Below are positions 22,583 to 35,826 of a stretch of DNA of 64,000 nt, one piece after another. This DNA is from Hybos culiciformis (taxonomy: Eukaryota > Arthropoda > Insecta > Diptera > Hybotidae): positions 105,398,485 through 105,462,484 of the forward strand of contig OZ023273.1 in assembly GCA_964007475.1 (NCBI GenBank), read 5' to 3'. Under the pieces are notes generated by a model that saw nothing but the letters and a program-made list of their open reading frames with translations, was not told the origin of the DNA and did no database searches. Every line of letters begins with the position of its first letter. The first letter of the stretch is position 1. Made by a program: the position numbers and the translations under genes.

Positions 22583-22590
22583 GCTTAAAC
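22583..22590. repeat. 8-bp target-site duplication, left copy
   Basis: GCTTAAAC lies immediately before the hAT terminal repeat. An identical copy lies immediately after its right end (24975-24982). Confidence 0.95.
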
Positions 22591-24974
22591 TAGGCTGACC
22601 ATTCGTCCCGTTTTAAACGGGACAGTCCTTTTTGGTTGAAATTGTCCCGGTGTCCCAATTAAAGCATTCGGGACACACATTTGTCCCGTTTTCCATTCTC
22701 TAAAATAAAAATATTATATGTTGAAAATGGCTTAATAGTTTTTTGTTAAACCACTTTTTTTTCTTTTAACGAAATTCAAAAAAAAAATTTAAATTTGGAA
22801 AAGTCGTAGTATGCTGTGAAAATTGTTCGTAGCTTTCTAGTTTTCTAGATTTAAATTTGGTTTGATTTTGATTCATTTAAGTTTTGTTTGTTGTGCTGTG
22901 AAATTTAAAGAATATTATTTAAAAGTTTTTTAATATTTTAAAGTATGCCAAAAAGAAAGTGTGTTTTTAATGAAAATTTGAAAAAAAAATATCCGTTTAT
23001 TGAAAAATCGGTATCAGATAGCGATGTCAGGTGCAACAAATGCAGGCAAGAATTTAGTGTTGGTCACGGTGGTGGTTCAGATATTGAGCAACATCTAAAA
23101 TCACAAAAACATAAAAATGCTGACAAAAGTGCTGCTTCCAGTAGTAAATTAACAACATTTTTTACATCGGCAGAGCCAACTTCAAATGAATTAAAAATTT
23201 CTGCTGCTGAAGGAGTTTGGGCTTTTCATTCACTTATTGAAAATTTTAGTTTTCGGTCAAATGACTGCACCTCAAAAATAATACAAAATTGTTTCGAACC
23301 GAAATATAGATGTGGGCGAACCAAATGTGAAGCAATAATTAAAAATGTTTTGCATCCATTTTTTAACAATCAGTTAAAAAACGAATTAAAAGAAATTAAT
23401 TGCTTCACTATATTTACTGATGCATCCAATCATGGTGACCAAAAAATCTTCCCAATATTAGTAAGATATTTCAAACCATACGAAGCAATAAAAATAAAAG
23501 TATTGGATATTGCATCCTTACCTGGAGAAACATCAGATATTATAGTTGAATATCTGATATCAACTTTAGAGAAAGATAATTTGCTTGACAAAGTTGCTGC
23601 TTATTCTGGTGATAATACCAACACCAATTTTGGTGGATTATCTAGATCTGGTGTTAAAAATGTGTTTTTTAAACTAAAACAAGTTTGTAATCGTGATATA
23701 TTAGGTATTGGCTGTACTGCACATATTGTCAACAATGCAATTAAAAGCGCGATATTGAGTGTATTATTGTAAAAATATTTAATTATTTTCATATTTATAC
23801 TGTTAGAACTGAAGAACTAAAGACGTTTTGCTCTTTTATTGAAATTCAATATAAAAAAGTTCTCAATTACAGCAGCACAAGATGGTTATCACTTCTACCA
23901 GGTATTGAGCGAATCATTGAAATGTTCGATGTTTTAAAAGCCTATTTTTTAAGTCAAGAAAAATGCCCACAAATATTAAAACTTTTTTTTGAAAATGATA
24001 CATCTCAAATTTGGTTGCATTTTTTAAGGTCACAAGCTGAGTTGTTTCATAAAACAGTATTGCGGATTGAAGGTGATAAAATTCATTTTGTAGAGGTTGC
24101 AATAATAATTTTAGATCTTCAAAATTTATTAAAAGCTCGAAAGGAAAATAAATTTGTTCCACTTTTATGCAGCAATTTGATAGAAAAATTAGAAAATGAA
24201 GAATATAAAAATCAAATAACTACAGTCATGTAGAAAGCTTTTATGATACAAGCATTGCTTATTTGAATGAAAGAACAGAAAAGTTCGATCAGGATTTAAT
24301 AGAATTCAAATGGTCTTGCTTATCATCAATCTTATCATGGAATGAAATTGAAAATACAATGAAATTTGTCGCAAAAAAAAAATTTTTTGATTTAAAACAT
24401 GATGGAGATTTATTTACAGAATTTACATTACTCAAAGAATTTATTACAAATGAAAAAATAAGCGAATGGAATGAAAAAAAAATAGCTACAGATGCAAGAT
24501 GGGTTGAAGTTTTTGTTCATTTCAAAAACAATAATTTGAGCCACAAATGTTTGGTAAAAATTGTTGAATATTTACTTTGTTTGCCTGGTACAAACGCTGC
24601 AGTCGAAAGGACATTTTCAGTGATAGATCAAATGTGGGATCCACAAAAATCGCAACTAAAAATTGAAACTTTGAAAGCAATGATAATGACAAAATTAAAT
24701 AGTGGAATGAGTTGTACTGAATTTTATAATTTTATTAAACAACAAACAGATTTGTTAAAGAAAATTTCTTCAAGCGAAAAATATTTATAAATTTTACTAA
24801 TATCATTTTCTATTAAACACTGTGAATTAATTTAATTTTTAATAATAAAAATTTTTATAATTGTTTAATTTTAAATAAAAAATCTTATCATTTTTTTTGT
24901 AAAATTTCACTAATAAGAATTCAAATTCAACGATTACTGTCCCGTTTTTCACATTTCAAATTATGGTCAGCCTA
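22591..24974 (+). mobile_element. hAT transposon, 2384 bp, near-intact
   Basis: Perfect 12-bp terminal inverted repeats (TAGGCTGACCAT at 22591, ATGGTCAGCCTA ending at 24974) are bounded by a perfect 8-bp duplication GCTTAAAC, the hAT hallmark. Inside the ends both sides also share AAACGGGACAGT in inverted orientation. GTCCCG or its complement occurs at 22605, 22618, 22644, 22669 and 22683 on the left but only at 24939 on the right; these are likely transposase-binding motifs. The interior codes for a BED-zinc-finger hAT transposase split by two frameshifts. Perfect ends and duplication point to a fairly recent insertion. Confidence 0.96.
22945..24790 (+). pseudogene. hAT transposase with N-terminal BED-type zinc finger, two frameshifts
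   Basis: This is the cut-and-paste transposase of the surrounding element. The first segment (22945-23772, 275 codons) starts at ATG with MPKRK. It has a zinc finger with ligands C30, C33, H50 and H56, an RNase H-like core with first catalytic Asp at D159 (FTDAS) and second at D223 (SGDNTNTNFGG), and the hAT GCTAHIVNN motif at 256-264. It then runs into a stop. Continuity resumes in another frame from about 23750 (TFCSFIEIQYKK, STRWLSLLPGIERI) to 24233. It shifts again at about 24209-24230 into a third frame (HVESFYDTSIAYLN) ending at 24790. The last part carries the C-terminal hAT dimerisation region with PGTNAAVERTFS; the Glu encoded at 24605-24607 fits the third catalytic acidic residue. 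Summed length of about 600 residues is normal for the family. An AATAAA lies at 24874. Two single-base-type disruptions mean no full-length enzyme is encoded unless they are sequence errors. Confidence 0.93.
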
Positions 24975-24982
24975 GCTTAAAC
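24975..24982. repeat. 8-bp target-site duplication, right copy
   Basis: GCTTAAAC, identical to 22583-22590, directly follows the right terminal repeat of the hAT element. Confidence 0.95.
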
Positions 24983-27900
24983 ATTAACCACGCCTAAAGT
25001 AAAAATCTATTACTTTTCGACAAAAGTTCGAAATACTTTAAGTTTCAATTGTCATTGAATAAGTCTGTCGAAATTTTATATAGTGTCTTTTTTATGAAAT
25101 ATTTAGACTGAAATATTTATTCCTTATAAATATTCAGATACCCCATATTTTTCTAAAAAATATTTCGAATAATTAAGCTTAAAAGTGAATATCAAAGCAA
25201 AGAAATTCTTTAGCCAGCTTGAATTATAAAGACCAATTTTAACCCCGATACAGTGAACTAGTTATAAATTTTCTCGAATATTCAAATTGATAATATTGTT
25301 CACATTTTAACATTTTTAAAAAGTATTTAAAATTTTATATAATTATAATTTTATTTTTAATTTTATAATTTTGGGTAAATTTTATAGTATGCTGCGGAAT
25401 GAAAACAACAATATGTTTTTATGCAATAAACTTATACCATAATACGCATAATAAGTTCTGAATGAAAAAAACAAAATAGAAACAAACAAAAACAACAAAT
25501 CTAATTTATAAAAATTAAATAAAAAATATATTTTTGTTAAATTCATAAATAAATTCAGAGATGAGATATATTAAATATATAATAATACAAAATTTAAATA
25601 TTTCTCCATTTTATATACAAATAAATAATATTTAATTAAATATTTTATTTAAAGTAATAAATTTATTGTAAAACTATGTAAATTGTAATGATTTATTGCG
25701 AAAAAGAAAAATAAACATAATAATATTACATTTTAAATTACCATAAATATTAAATATTTTATGTTTTCATTATATTTAACATAGAAATATAAATATAAAA
25801 AAAAAAAATAAATAAAAAATAAAATTAATAAAACAAAAAAAGAAAAATGTTGCAATACATTCATGTTTTATGATTTTAAATGATAACTTTTTATTGTAAA
25901 TTATTATGTAATATGTATTATGATAAAAAATAAACAATTAATGTTACATAATAATGTTTCGTTTTGTTTTTTTTTTATGTTGTTTTATTATTATTTTATG
26001 TTTTTAAATAAGATTTACATTTTAGGCATATTATTTTGAAAATATTTAATAGGCATATTTTATACTAAAAATTTATAAATATTGCAATTGGAGAGGACGA
26101 CGATGTGATAACGAAGGACAAAGTTTTTTTTTAAACCAAATCGTTTTAATAGAAGCTCTTCAACACTTTATAAGATTCCCAAGAAATAGAGACTTAATCA
26201 TAATCGGCTTTAACTAAGAAATTTTTATTTAAAAAAAAATAAATGTGTAATAAAAACATAGATATTACTATTTTTCCGGTACATTCATACATACAAACAT
26301 CTAAACAAGCCTAATTTTGCTATAGCTACAGTTCATTCAATATGAAGAGAAGCGCTATTATCATCGAGCGAATTGTTAATTTTATTTTGTTAGCGTATTA
26401 ACATTTTGACTATTAATTTTGACGATCCTTTTGACATTTTGATTCACATTTTAATCGGCGGCCTCTATAAAGCAGTTCTATTTATTTTAAGTTCTTTTGC
26501 CTGATCTGACATTATTCTTGTAAGATCTATACAAATTACCGATTATTTTGTTTTCTAAGTGAAATATGTACAATTTTTTTTTTATTATAATAAGAGTTAA
26601 GCTTTTCCCTAATATTTTTTTATGTGTATATTTTGTATATAAGGAAGTTGAATTTGAAAGAAAGATGATAAAAAAAAAAAAAACAAATTTAAGATTTTTG
26701 AATAAAATTTCCAAATTATTATGTACATGTACATAATCCTGTTTTATTTTATTTTTTGTTACACAACAGCCAATTTTTTAAACGTTATAAGTTTCCATTT
26801 GAAAAAAAAAAGAAAAAAAAGATTTGATTTTTTACGCATAAATATTTGAATTTTTGATATTATTCTATTTATTTTCTTCTTTTTTTTTTGCTTTTTGGTT
26901 ATGGTTCCAAAAAAATGTAAATATATATATATATATATAATGTTATATATAAAAAAGGATAAATTCAGCAAAAAATGAATAAAAAAAAAAAAATAGAATT
27001 TATTAAATGCAAATATATTATGACAAAAAGTTATGCCTTTTTTGGTATTATTTTTTTTTTTTTTTTATTTTTTGTAAAAATAAATTACCTCAACCAATTG
27101 ATATTATATTTGCATATTTTTATTATTTCATTTCTTTTTACCCCTATTTAAAGAATATTTAAATTTAAATCAAAATAGATTTATAAATTTTGATATTCTT
27201 ATATTTAATGTTATATATTAGGAATGTTTCAAAAATTCCTTTTTAAATTATGTATATTATAGTACATATTCAAATGTTGTGATGAAGAAAACTGTTCGGA
27301 CATAGGACAAATAAAACAATATAGTACGTATTTATCCCCGAGTTTCTTGAAATACGAATTTGACAATGTCTTTAAATTTGTTGTTATAAAATTTATTCAT
27401 ATAATAAAACCCCTCTAAAAAATACAAAAGTACAAGAAGAATAAAATTGTGTGACTGCAAATTTGAAACATGATGCCAGCGATTCTTTCGTTTTAATCGC
27501 AAGTACCAGTCATATAAGTCCGGATACAAGAGAGAACTTATTACACTTAGAAGAGTATATAATTATTCATCTTTATAAGCTGAAAATCAAAACTGTTGTA
27601 AGCGAAAATACTTATTTAAATTGATGTCAACGTTTAATATTCTAAACTTCTTTACGATTAAAAGTATTATCTTAATCTTTCCTTGGGAAAAAAAAGCATT
27701 TTTTGAATAAAATTTGGCAATTCATTAACAAATAGTGACAGAATTTTTTAGTATTGGAGAAATTTATAAGATCAACGAAACGTTGACGTAATTTTATTTG
27801 TCATATTCTTTACCCATCAAAGAACTATAAAAATATCATTTTATGAGAAATTATTAATGAATTGCAAACATAAAATATCCCAAAAAAAAAATCACATGGA

Positions 27901-30864
27901 ACAAAGAGAGTATAAATTATTTTCAATAAAAAAAGAAAATTCCCGGTAAGCTGCTGTGATGAGTCTATTCAGGTACCTATCCTCTTGGTTAGAAAAAAAT
28001 CATATACCTAGATAGTTTTCAATAAAATTTATTACTAAAGTGTAGAAATTTTAAATCAAAATGAATTGTAATCGAAATTTTTTCAAATATTCTTTTGATA
28101 ACAATAAGAAAATAGAAAATTTAATGAAATTCTTATTTTTTTTTTTGTTTGCAAATAACATCACGTCTATCTATCTTTCCATTTTCCTATAATATGTTTT
28201 TATCTTTTATTTTTTTCCTTTTTTTTTTGCAGTCAATAATGAATTTTATCTTCTATGTATTTTTTTTTTGTTTTTTGTTTTTTTAGTTTTCTTCAAAGAG
28301 TAATGAAATTTTTTTTTTTTTTCAAAGTTAAGGAACAAAAGAACTCATTATTTTCTGATGGGCACTTTCATTGTCAACTTCTTATTTCCGTTCAGTTTTG
28401 AAAAAAAAAAAAAAAAAAAAATGAAATTAAAAATGAAAATGAGAAATATTAAAAAAAAAAACATAATTGCATTTTTTTTTTTTTTTTAATTATTATTGGT
28501 ACAATATTTGCAAAACGTCAATACAATCTCATTTTAATCTCTCAAATTAATTATAGCTTTAGCTTTACGTGATTCAAGTTTAAATTATATGAGGAACGAC
28601 TGAAGAGAAATAAAAGCGGATATCGCTTCACAATTTGGTTCGACTAGGGTTAAGTGTATGAGAAGTACTTCTTAGAAATGACTTAAAAGTGGGAATCGAT
28701 TTATTAAAATTTTCAATGAATTACCTTTAATATTAAATTAATTTTCGTAGTTTATTATTCATTATGAAAATGTCTCATAATTATTAACCAATACCAAGTC
28801 CATAGTTTTTTGAAGGACAAAAGCTATCCCACTTAGGTTTTAATAATATATAAAAAAAATTAGTGGTCGTTCAAGGTGTAATTTTATTACATACGTATCA
28901 TATTAATTTCTCATTTTTGTTATTCCCTGAATAAAATTAAAAATTCTATTAAATTAAATATTCTATTAATTAACCATATTTTTATAAGTATAAGTAACAT
29001 TGAATTATAAAAAGAATTATTATATATAACTTTATGAACTATGGTTGAAAATTTTACATCCACCACAAATTGGTTAATTCAAATGTTTTAATAGTTTTGT
29101 GGGTGTTGCCCATTTAAGAAGTACAATTTTTATTCGATTTAAATTTAAAACAATTTATTTTTTTTTTTCAATTTATTTCAAAAACCAAAAAAAGTTTCAA
29201 TCACAAATTTCTAGATAAAAAAAAAAAAAAATTTACTTCGTAAGTTCCTGAAAAATATTCTTTAAAAAATATATTTAAACTTTCTTTTTATCAGAATGGG
29301 TTATAAAATAAAAATCTTTTCAACTAAACTAAACTAAATTGCATTTTAAGGAAATTATTTCAACAGAATCTATATACTTCGTTTTTTGAATATTAGTTGG
29401 AAAAATCTTAGTTGTAATAAAAACTAAGTTTTTATTACAAAGCACTAAAATATTTAAATGGGTTGAGTTGATATGTAAAATTAATTTTTTTTCTAATTTA
29501 ACATGTACAAACATTTTTAAATATTTTTGGGTTAAAGTAAAGAATTTTGAAAAATGTGTTCTATAATGAAATGATTTCTAGGATATCATTTTTACTATCT
29601 TCCACAAATTGTTTTCTTCGTAGTTTAGAGTTTCTATTCTTAATTTTAAAAAAGGACAAAGATGTACATATTGCAGAAAACGCTTCACCACTACCACTTT
29701 ATACTAAACAACATAGTTATGTGCAACAATATAAAATTGTAAACTGATACTGTACAAAAAATAATCCATTAAATTTTTCTTTTATTTTGTGTGCTAAAAT
29801 AAATTTTCTAATGTCATGCAGAAAATTTATGTTTTTTATGTTCCCACAAAAATAATTCCTTTAGTTTTCTTTTCTTTTTTTTTTCTTTTTTCTTAATTTT
29901 TTATTATAAAGTAATTTTCTAACACTTTTCTATCAAGCACCTTCACAAATCATAAACATTAAAGACTCTTAAGAGAGAAAGGAAAAAAAAAATAAATTTT
30001 AAAATGTGAATCAATTTATTGGATTTGGATGACTCTTTAGGAATTTTCTAAAAAATAAATACTTTTTATTATAAAACTATACATAAATACATAGTATATA
30101 TATGTATTGTCTCAAGTGCATTGCGATTGTCATTTTTAGGAAGAAACAAAGTATTACTTTATTGAATTTTAAGAAGTCGATAAGGAGTATATTCTTAAAG
30201 AAGAAAAATAAAATTAAAATTTTAAAAGAACTTAAAAGAGATTAATGAATTTTATACTAAGCGCTGAAGAGCTCTTAGCATAGCGAAAAAAAACCTAGAA
30301 AATTTTCTGAAATATAATTTATATTTTAGACTTAATAGCTATATACTTTTAATAGAAAAATGTTAAATTTGGTATTTTTTCTCTCCAAGAAACCTTGAGT
30401 GTGATTGTGTGAAAGTTTCTATTGATTTATGGTATAAAAAAAAAATTTATTACAAAATCCACAAGAAAACTTATTAGGGAGCAAATAAGCTGACAGAAAA
30501 TTTTTCTAAGATTTCCTTAAAGAATTATTCAATTAAAATATAAGAGTATCTATATTTTTATTGTAGTTATTATAAGTGTATAATGACGATTCCTGTAGCT
30601 AGTGATATTTTTTATTATTATTTTCATAAGAAAAATTATAATTAAAATTTTCTCAGGGGTTTTGTGTGAAAAAGATATTTAATTTTTCTCAGAATTATAT
30701 TCGGCTGACTTAAAAGGAAATATATATAATATATTTAACAATTATGTATATATTAATTATATATTAATAACGTTTTTTAATTTTATATAACCTGGGGTTA
30801 TTTCTGAGGATTAGGATTTATTGAAAGAATTAGGATTTATTGAAAGAATTGTTTTTTTTTTAAG
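24983..30864. other. AT-rich non-coding stretch
   Basis: No gene is supported. The open frame at about 27332-27560 (minus) contains a moderately protein-like start (YPDLYDWYLRLKRKNRWHH) but drifts into F/L/K/N-rich sequence with no domain, so it is not called. Poly-A and poly-T runs are frequent, for example around 28140-28490. A 19-bp direct duplication (AGGATTTATTGAAAGAATT) lies at about 30815-30850. Confidence 0.55.
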
Positions 30865-30991
30865 AAGAGCTCCCAGCAACTTCCAGTAACTCGACCAAAT
30901 CGATCAAGCGGGTAAATATCAGAGCTGGAATTGCTGCAAGTGCTACTATGAAAGCTATGGCGCTGGAAGAGTCCACAGACGTTTATTTTGT
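30865..30991 (+). CDS. Candidate internal coding exon of an unidentified host gene
   Basis: A run of ten T ending TTAAG directly precedes AAGAGCTCCCAGC, a good splice-acceptor context. The block ends TTTATTTTGT/GTAAAAG, a plausible donor. Between them one frame is open for about 41 codons (ELPATSSNSTKSIKRVNIRA, then GIAASATMKAMALEESTDVY) with stops just outside both borders (TAA at 30861-30863 and 30993-30995). The residue mix is rich in Ala, Ser, Thr and Glu and poor in F, I, N and K, unlike chance frames in this DNA. No family is recognised. It could belong to a long-intron gene on the plus strand. An alternative acceptor at 30866-30867 would start the exon 3 bp later. Confidence 0.45.
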
Positions 30992-32950
30992 GTAAAAGAA
31001 AAATGAAAATTCAAAAATAGAAAGCAGAAAGGGATTTTTATTTTTTGATGATAGGATTTTAAGCTCCACTTTCAGACCGGATGTTTTCGAAAATTAAAAT
31101 GAAGATTTTTTTTATATTATTTGTGTGAAAAATTATGTAAAATGAAAAATTTTATATAATGAAAACATCCAGTCTAAATGGAGGGAAGGGGAGTTACTGA
31201 AAAATAATTCGCAAAAAAGTGAAAAAGTCATACTTCAGATTAATTAACCCTTTTATCCTTAAGGCTATATTATTTTGAATTTTTTTTTATTTGAAGCTTC
31301 TCCCCTTAAATTCAATTCACCAAAAAAAAAAAATCATTTATCCCGAAGAATATAACAAAACTTAAATAATATGTCAATTAAAAAAAAAAAACGAAATAAA
31401 TTTCTATCATTTTGCTATTTTTCTCTTCAATTTTTATTTTAATTTTTTTTTTAAATTCAGCAAAACTTAATCCATAATAAAATAAAAAATAAATTTAAAA
31501 TAAAAACAAGGAATAATAACAATAAGACAAAAATATCTTTTAGATGCTTTCAAAAAAAAACAAAATAACTTCTATACATTATTTTCTCAGATTCTATTTG
31601 GGTTATAATATTAATTTACTGTTTATCTTTAAAAATATGATTTAAAAAAAAAAAACAGAAAATTATTATTATTATCTAAACTTTTTATATTATAATCTCC
31701 ATCTTTTAAATAATATTTATCCTTTTTCTCATTCCGTAAAGTCCTTTTCCTATATATCTATATAACAAAAAGATATTAAGAAAATCATTTTTCAAGTTTT
31801 GTGTTTATGTTTCAACAAAAGGAAATACAAAAAAAAAAATTAAAAAGTTTTGCTTCGTCAACGTTTGTAACAGATTTTCCATCACAAGAAAATAAAAAAC
31901 AAAAAGATAAAAAGTTTATCAAAAACATTTACTTATGTTTGCTGCCGCGACAGTATTTTTGATTGATTTTTCAAGCGATGATCGATACATGTGATAATAT
32001 TTTGAACATTAAGCTTCCGAATTACAGAATTCGACGGTTAATTGCTGAACTAATTTTCCATCAATGATTAATGACTTTTTTTTAAAGAGACAACAGCAAT
32101 AATATTCTGTAAAATGAATAATTTTCAACTCAATTTCAAAAAATTTATTATTTATTTTATTTTTAATTTTATTTTTTTTATATTTAACACCAAATACCTC
32201 CTTTTAGATAGAATGTGGTCCACACTTGTAGTTTAACGCGAAAGTTTATTTTTATTTTTATTTTTTTTCTGTTCACAACAAATAAATGTTAAAATTGGTA
32301 AAATCAGCGTGACACGACCATCCCCTGGATGCCAGCGAGTGAAAGTGAAAAATAAAATAAAACCAAAAATTTTATATATACATTAGATAAATATAGATAA
32401 AAAAAATGAAGTAAAATTTTGAACAAATTACTAACAGCTTGAAAATTTGTTGCAAGCAAAAATGTTATATTTTTGAAATTATTTTGTTATTTTTATTATT
32501 ATTATTATTTTTATTAAAAGAAAATGTTGCTGATTTCACAAAAGTTTTCTAGAAAATTTTAGATGATATTGCACAAAAATGAACAAAAATAAAATAAAAA
32601 ATAAAAACAAAATAAATAAAAAACTAAAAAAAAAAAAAACATTTTGTGAATTTAATTTTTAATACTTGAGAAATATAATTTTCGAGGGTTAAAATAAGCT
32701 TTTATTTTTTGTCATTTTGGCAGTTAAATTTTATTGCACTTTTCATTAAGTCAGAAAACAAAAAAAAAAAAAATTTGTGAAAGTTGTATTTTTCTTAATC
32801 ATACTTTAAATTAGAAGGGATTATAAAATAAGAGATTGAAGTAATTTTAGGCTTAAAAATATTATATTGTAAGAATAAAAATTTGAAACAGAATCATTTT
32901 ATACAATTATTATTGACGGCTCAATGTAAAATTTAATGTATTACTTTAAA
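30992..32950. other. AT-rich non-coding stretch
   Basis: No gene is supported. A short GC-richer patch at about 32305-32345 (GACACGACCATCCCCTGG) is open in frames on both strands and has an acceptor-like TGGCATCCAG on the minus strand, but it is too short to call an exon. The rest is AT-rich filler. Confidence 0.55.
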
Positions 32951-33457
32951 GAATTTTCCCTTAAAATCGAAGCCCGACTAATGAATTTATTTATATACGA
33001 TACGTTCTAATCATTCCAGAATTTAAAAATAGTTAATTATAAAAATCTCAATATATTCTGATTGTTAGAAGAAAAAAAAATTATATGTGTTATGTTTGTA
33101 TTTATGTGAACGATAAATAAATTAATATACTTATTGACGACTATACATTGTAATGTGTATCAGTAAATAGAGTTGTGCAATAAATAAATTAATGTCAAAC
33201 TTAGTTTTTTTTGTCAGAAACCGTTTCTTCATTATTATTTTCTTCATTATTATTTCATTATTATTACAAACTGTGGTATAGTTATATTAAAGAGCCAAAA
33301 ATTTATATAAAATTTATAAAGTTTATGTTTTACTGGAAGCATTTGACAAGTACATATAATGAATTGATAGAATAAAATTTACATCAGTTTATACACTAAG
33401 AATAAGTTATACATATGTTAATCATAAATTCGCCATAAAATATACATAAGTTAAACA
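32951..33457 (+). repeat. Duplicated segment, copy 1
   Basis: From 33039 to 33457 the sequence is clearly homologous to 35827-36225. Shared anchors in order are TAAAAATCTCAATA, TGTTAGAAGAAAAAAA, ATAAATAAATTAATATA, GAGTTGTGCAATAAATAAAT, ACAAACT-TGGTATA and CTAAGAATAAGTTATACATA. The preceding 50 bp (32951-33000, CTTAAAATCGAAGC) recurs at 33609-33660. No terminal repeats or coding sequence are visible, so it may be either a dispersed repeat or a local duplication. Confidence 0.8.
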
Positions 33458-35826
33458 TAAAAATTTAATGTATTTCTTATGACGGAATGAAGACTTTCCT
33501 GTACATGAAGAATCTGAGATTCAAAAAATTATTTTATTTATAAGAAATTTAAATTGATGTCAAAATTGTGTATTCATTACCAACTTCATTAAAGAAATTT
33601 TTTGCAATGAATTCTTTTTCCTTAAAATCGAAGCTTGACTATTAAATTTGTTCATATATATAATTTTTTATATAATCGCTGCAGAATATAATATATTTCT
33701 GTCAAACTGTGTACTTATATATACCTACAAAATATACGCATATAAAATTTATTACTAACAAAATGATATGATGTTAAATCAAATTGTCCTTTATTTTTAA
33801 ATTAAATAAAAATCCTTTACAATTTATTGCCTAACCCAAAAGTAGAAGAAAATGTAAGAAAAAAAAAAAATTAAATGAAAAATAAATAAAAGGAAAAAAA
33901 AAAAAACACAAATAAAGAAAAACCAATTAATGTTAACATTTTTCTAAACAATAAAAATATTTATAATTACAATTTTGTTTTTATTTTATCCTTATAATAG
34001 TCAAGTTTATTGTTTATTCTCATTTAAGTGAAATAATTTTATTTTATTTTTTTTTATTTTTGCCAAAAAAATCCGTAATTCATTTACGATTCACAAATTT
34101 TTAATGTTTTCCGGAAATTTCCGGCTATGATTTTTTAAACAACAAAATATGAATGAAAATAAAATATAAGGATTTCATTTTTCTTTATATATTATGTAAA
34201 ATATACATATATATTTATTTTCCAGTTAGAGAACTCATTATTCAAAATAAAAAAGAAAATTTTTTTTAATATATTAAATTGCTTTTGGGTCAACCAATAA
34301 TTCTTTCCAATTTTCGCTAAACTTTTTCACAAAGCAAGAAAACATTTTTTTTTTTATTTTTCTTTTTTTTGAAGTCCTTTTTCAATAAAAAGGGCACTTT
34401 TGTCTTATATATAACTCTATATATATATATATTTTAAATAACATAAACGACAACCGGAATAAAGTCAAAAATTATTCTTATCTCAAATATTCCCGAAAAA
34501 AAAAAAAAATAAAAAAAATAAAGAAAAGAAGTATAATGTGTATACAAAGGTTCACTTTTGTGAAGCCTTTTCTTCAAAGAAATTAGAATGAAAAAAAAAA
34601 CAAAAATTATTTTATTTTTCGATTTGGGATACTTCATAAATTTAGCATAACATTTGTTTTGTAGGTGTGTTGTCTTCGAAAATACAACATATTGAAATCC
34701 ATTAAAACTTCTAACAAAATGTAAAATGTATATAAATTTTATATGAAAATTATTAAGAAAATTATTAAGGCTGAGAGCCTATACCTAATTGACCAGGTTT
34801 GGAACATTTTGACCATTGTGCCCAATAAACCAAGGAATCCAAGAAATTGCTGCAGAAAATGCTAATTAATTAGGTACATTTTCTCATTTTTGACCACTTT
34901 CATACGAAAAATGTGTGGATTTCCTACAATTTTCATTTGCAATTTCCATGGAATCCATTTGAATTTCCTACTGTAAAAGTCAATTGGGTAACTACCAAAA
35001 CCCGAAATCATAGAATCTCAGAGGGCTTATTTTGACATTCGGAGAAACATAAATAATCCCTTGTTTTTTATTTTTGAATGGAGAACAGGGTATCGCTGAT
35101 GGAACTTGAAGCTCCATCAGTGATAAAAACAATTATAATTGAATTTGGAACAAAGAAAGAAAGAAAACAGAATTTTTGTTTTCCAAACAGAAATAAAATA
35201 TTTGCATATTTTCAGTTGAAGTTGAAATGCTTTTTCATTCATAAATTTTTTTTTTGCAAATTGTAAATGGAACAAAGATACTTTTTTCTCATTCATATAA
35301 TATATATACAACTGTGGTTGAAGAAAAAAGTCGGCACATTTTTGTGCATTTGACGTTATTTTATTATTTTCTATTTTTTTTTTTTTTTAATTAAATAGAA
35401 TAAAATGAATGAAATAGCCAAAATAAAATAAAAAAAAAAAATGTAGCACTAGGATATTTGAGAAATTTCCAACAATAAAGTACGATATGGAATTTTTCAA
35501 TTTTAAGAAGAAAAAAAAAAGAATAAAATCGAATATAAAAATATACAAAAAAATATATGCCTAGAGTCTACTTAAAAGGTATACAATATTTTAAGAGAAT
35601 GGAAATTAAATGAAAATTTACACCCGTCTTAGTTTTTTTTTGTATAGAAGGACATACATATTTTGACTATAAAAGAAAAGCCAGAGATAAATTAATAGAG
35701 GTATAAGTATAATAATATTCTTTGAATTAATTTCAATGATGATTGTTTAATTAAAAATAAAATTAATTGCAATTTAAAAATAGATGATGCATTAAGATAA
35801 TTAACCACAAAAGGGTTATATAATGA
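33458..35826. other. AT-rich non-coding stretch between duplicated segments
   Basis: It includes the partial repeat at 33609-33660 (CTTAAAATCGAAGCTTGACT) matching 32951-33000. A moderately complex patch lies at about 34760-35040 with no recognisable coding sequence. Frames at 34434-34637 and 35078-35311 overlap on opposite strands and are not supported. Confidence 0.5.

Noticed and set aside
27332..27560. Minus-strand frame with YPDLYDWYLRLKRKNRW start
   Set aside because: Only the first part looks protein-like. The rest is low-complexity, there is no domain, and splice signals are not convincing.
32305..32345. GC-richer patch as a coding exon
   Set aside because: Open on both strands over a short distance, with only one splice-like border. 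Cannot be distinguished from chance.
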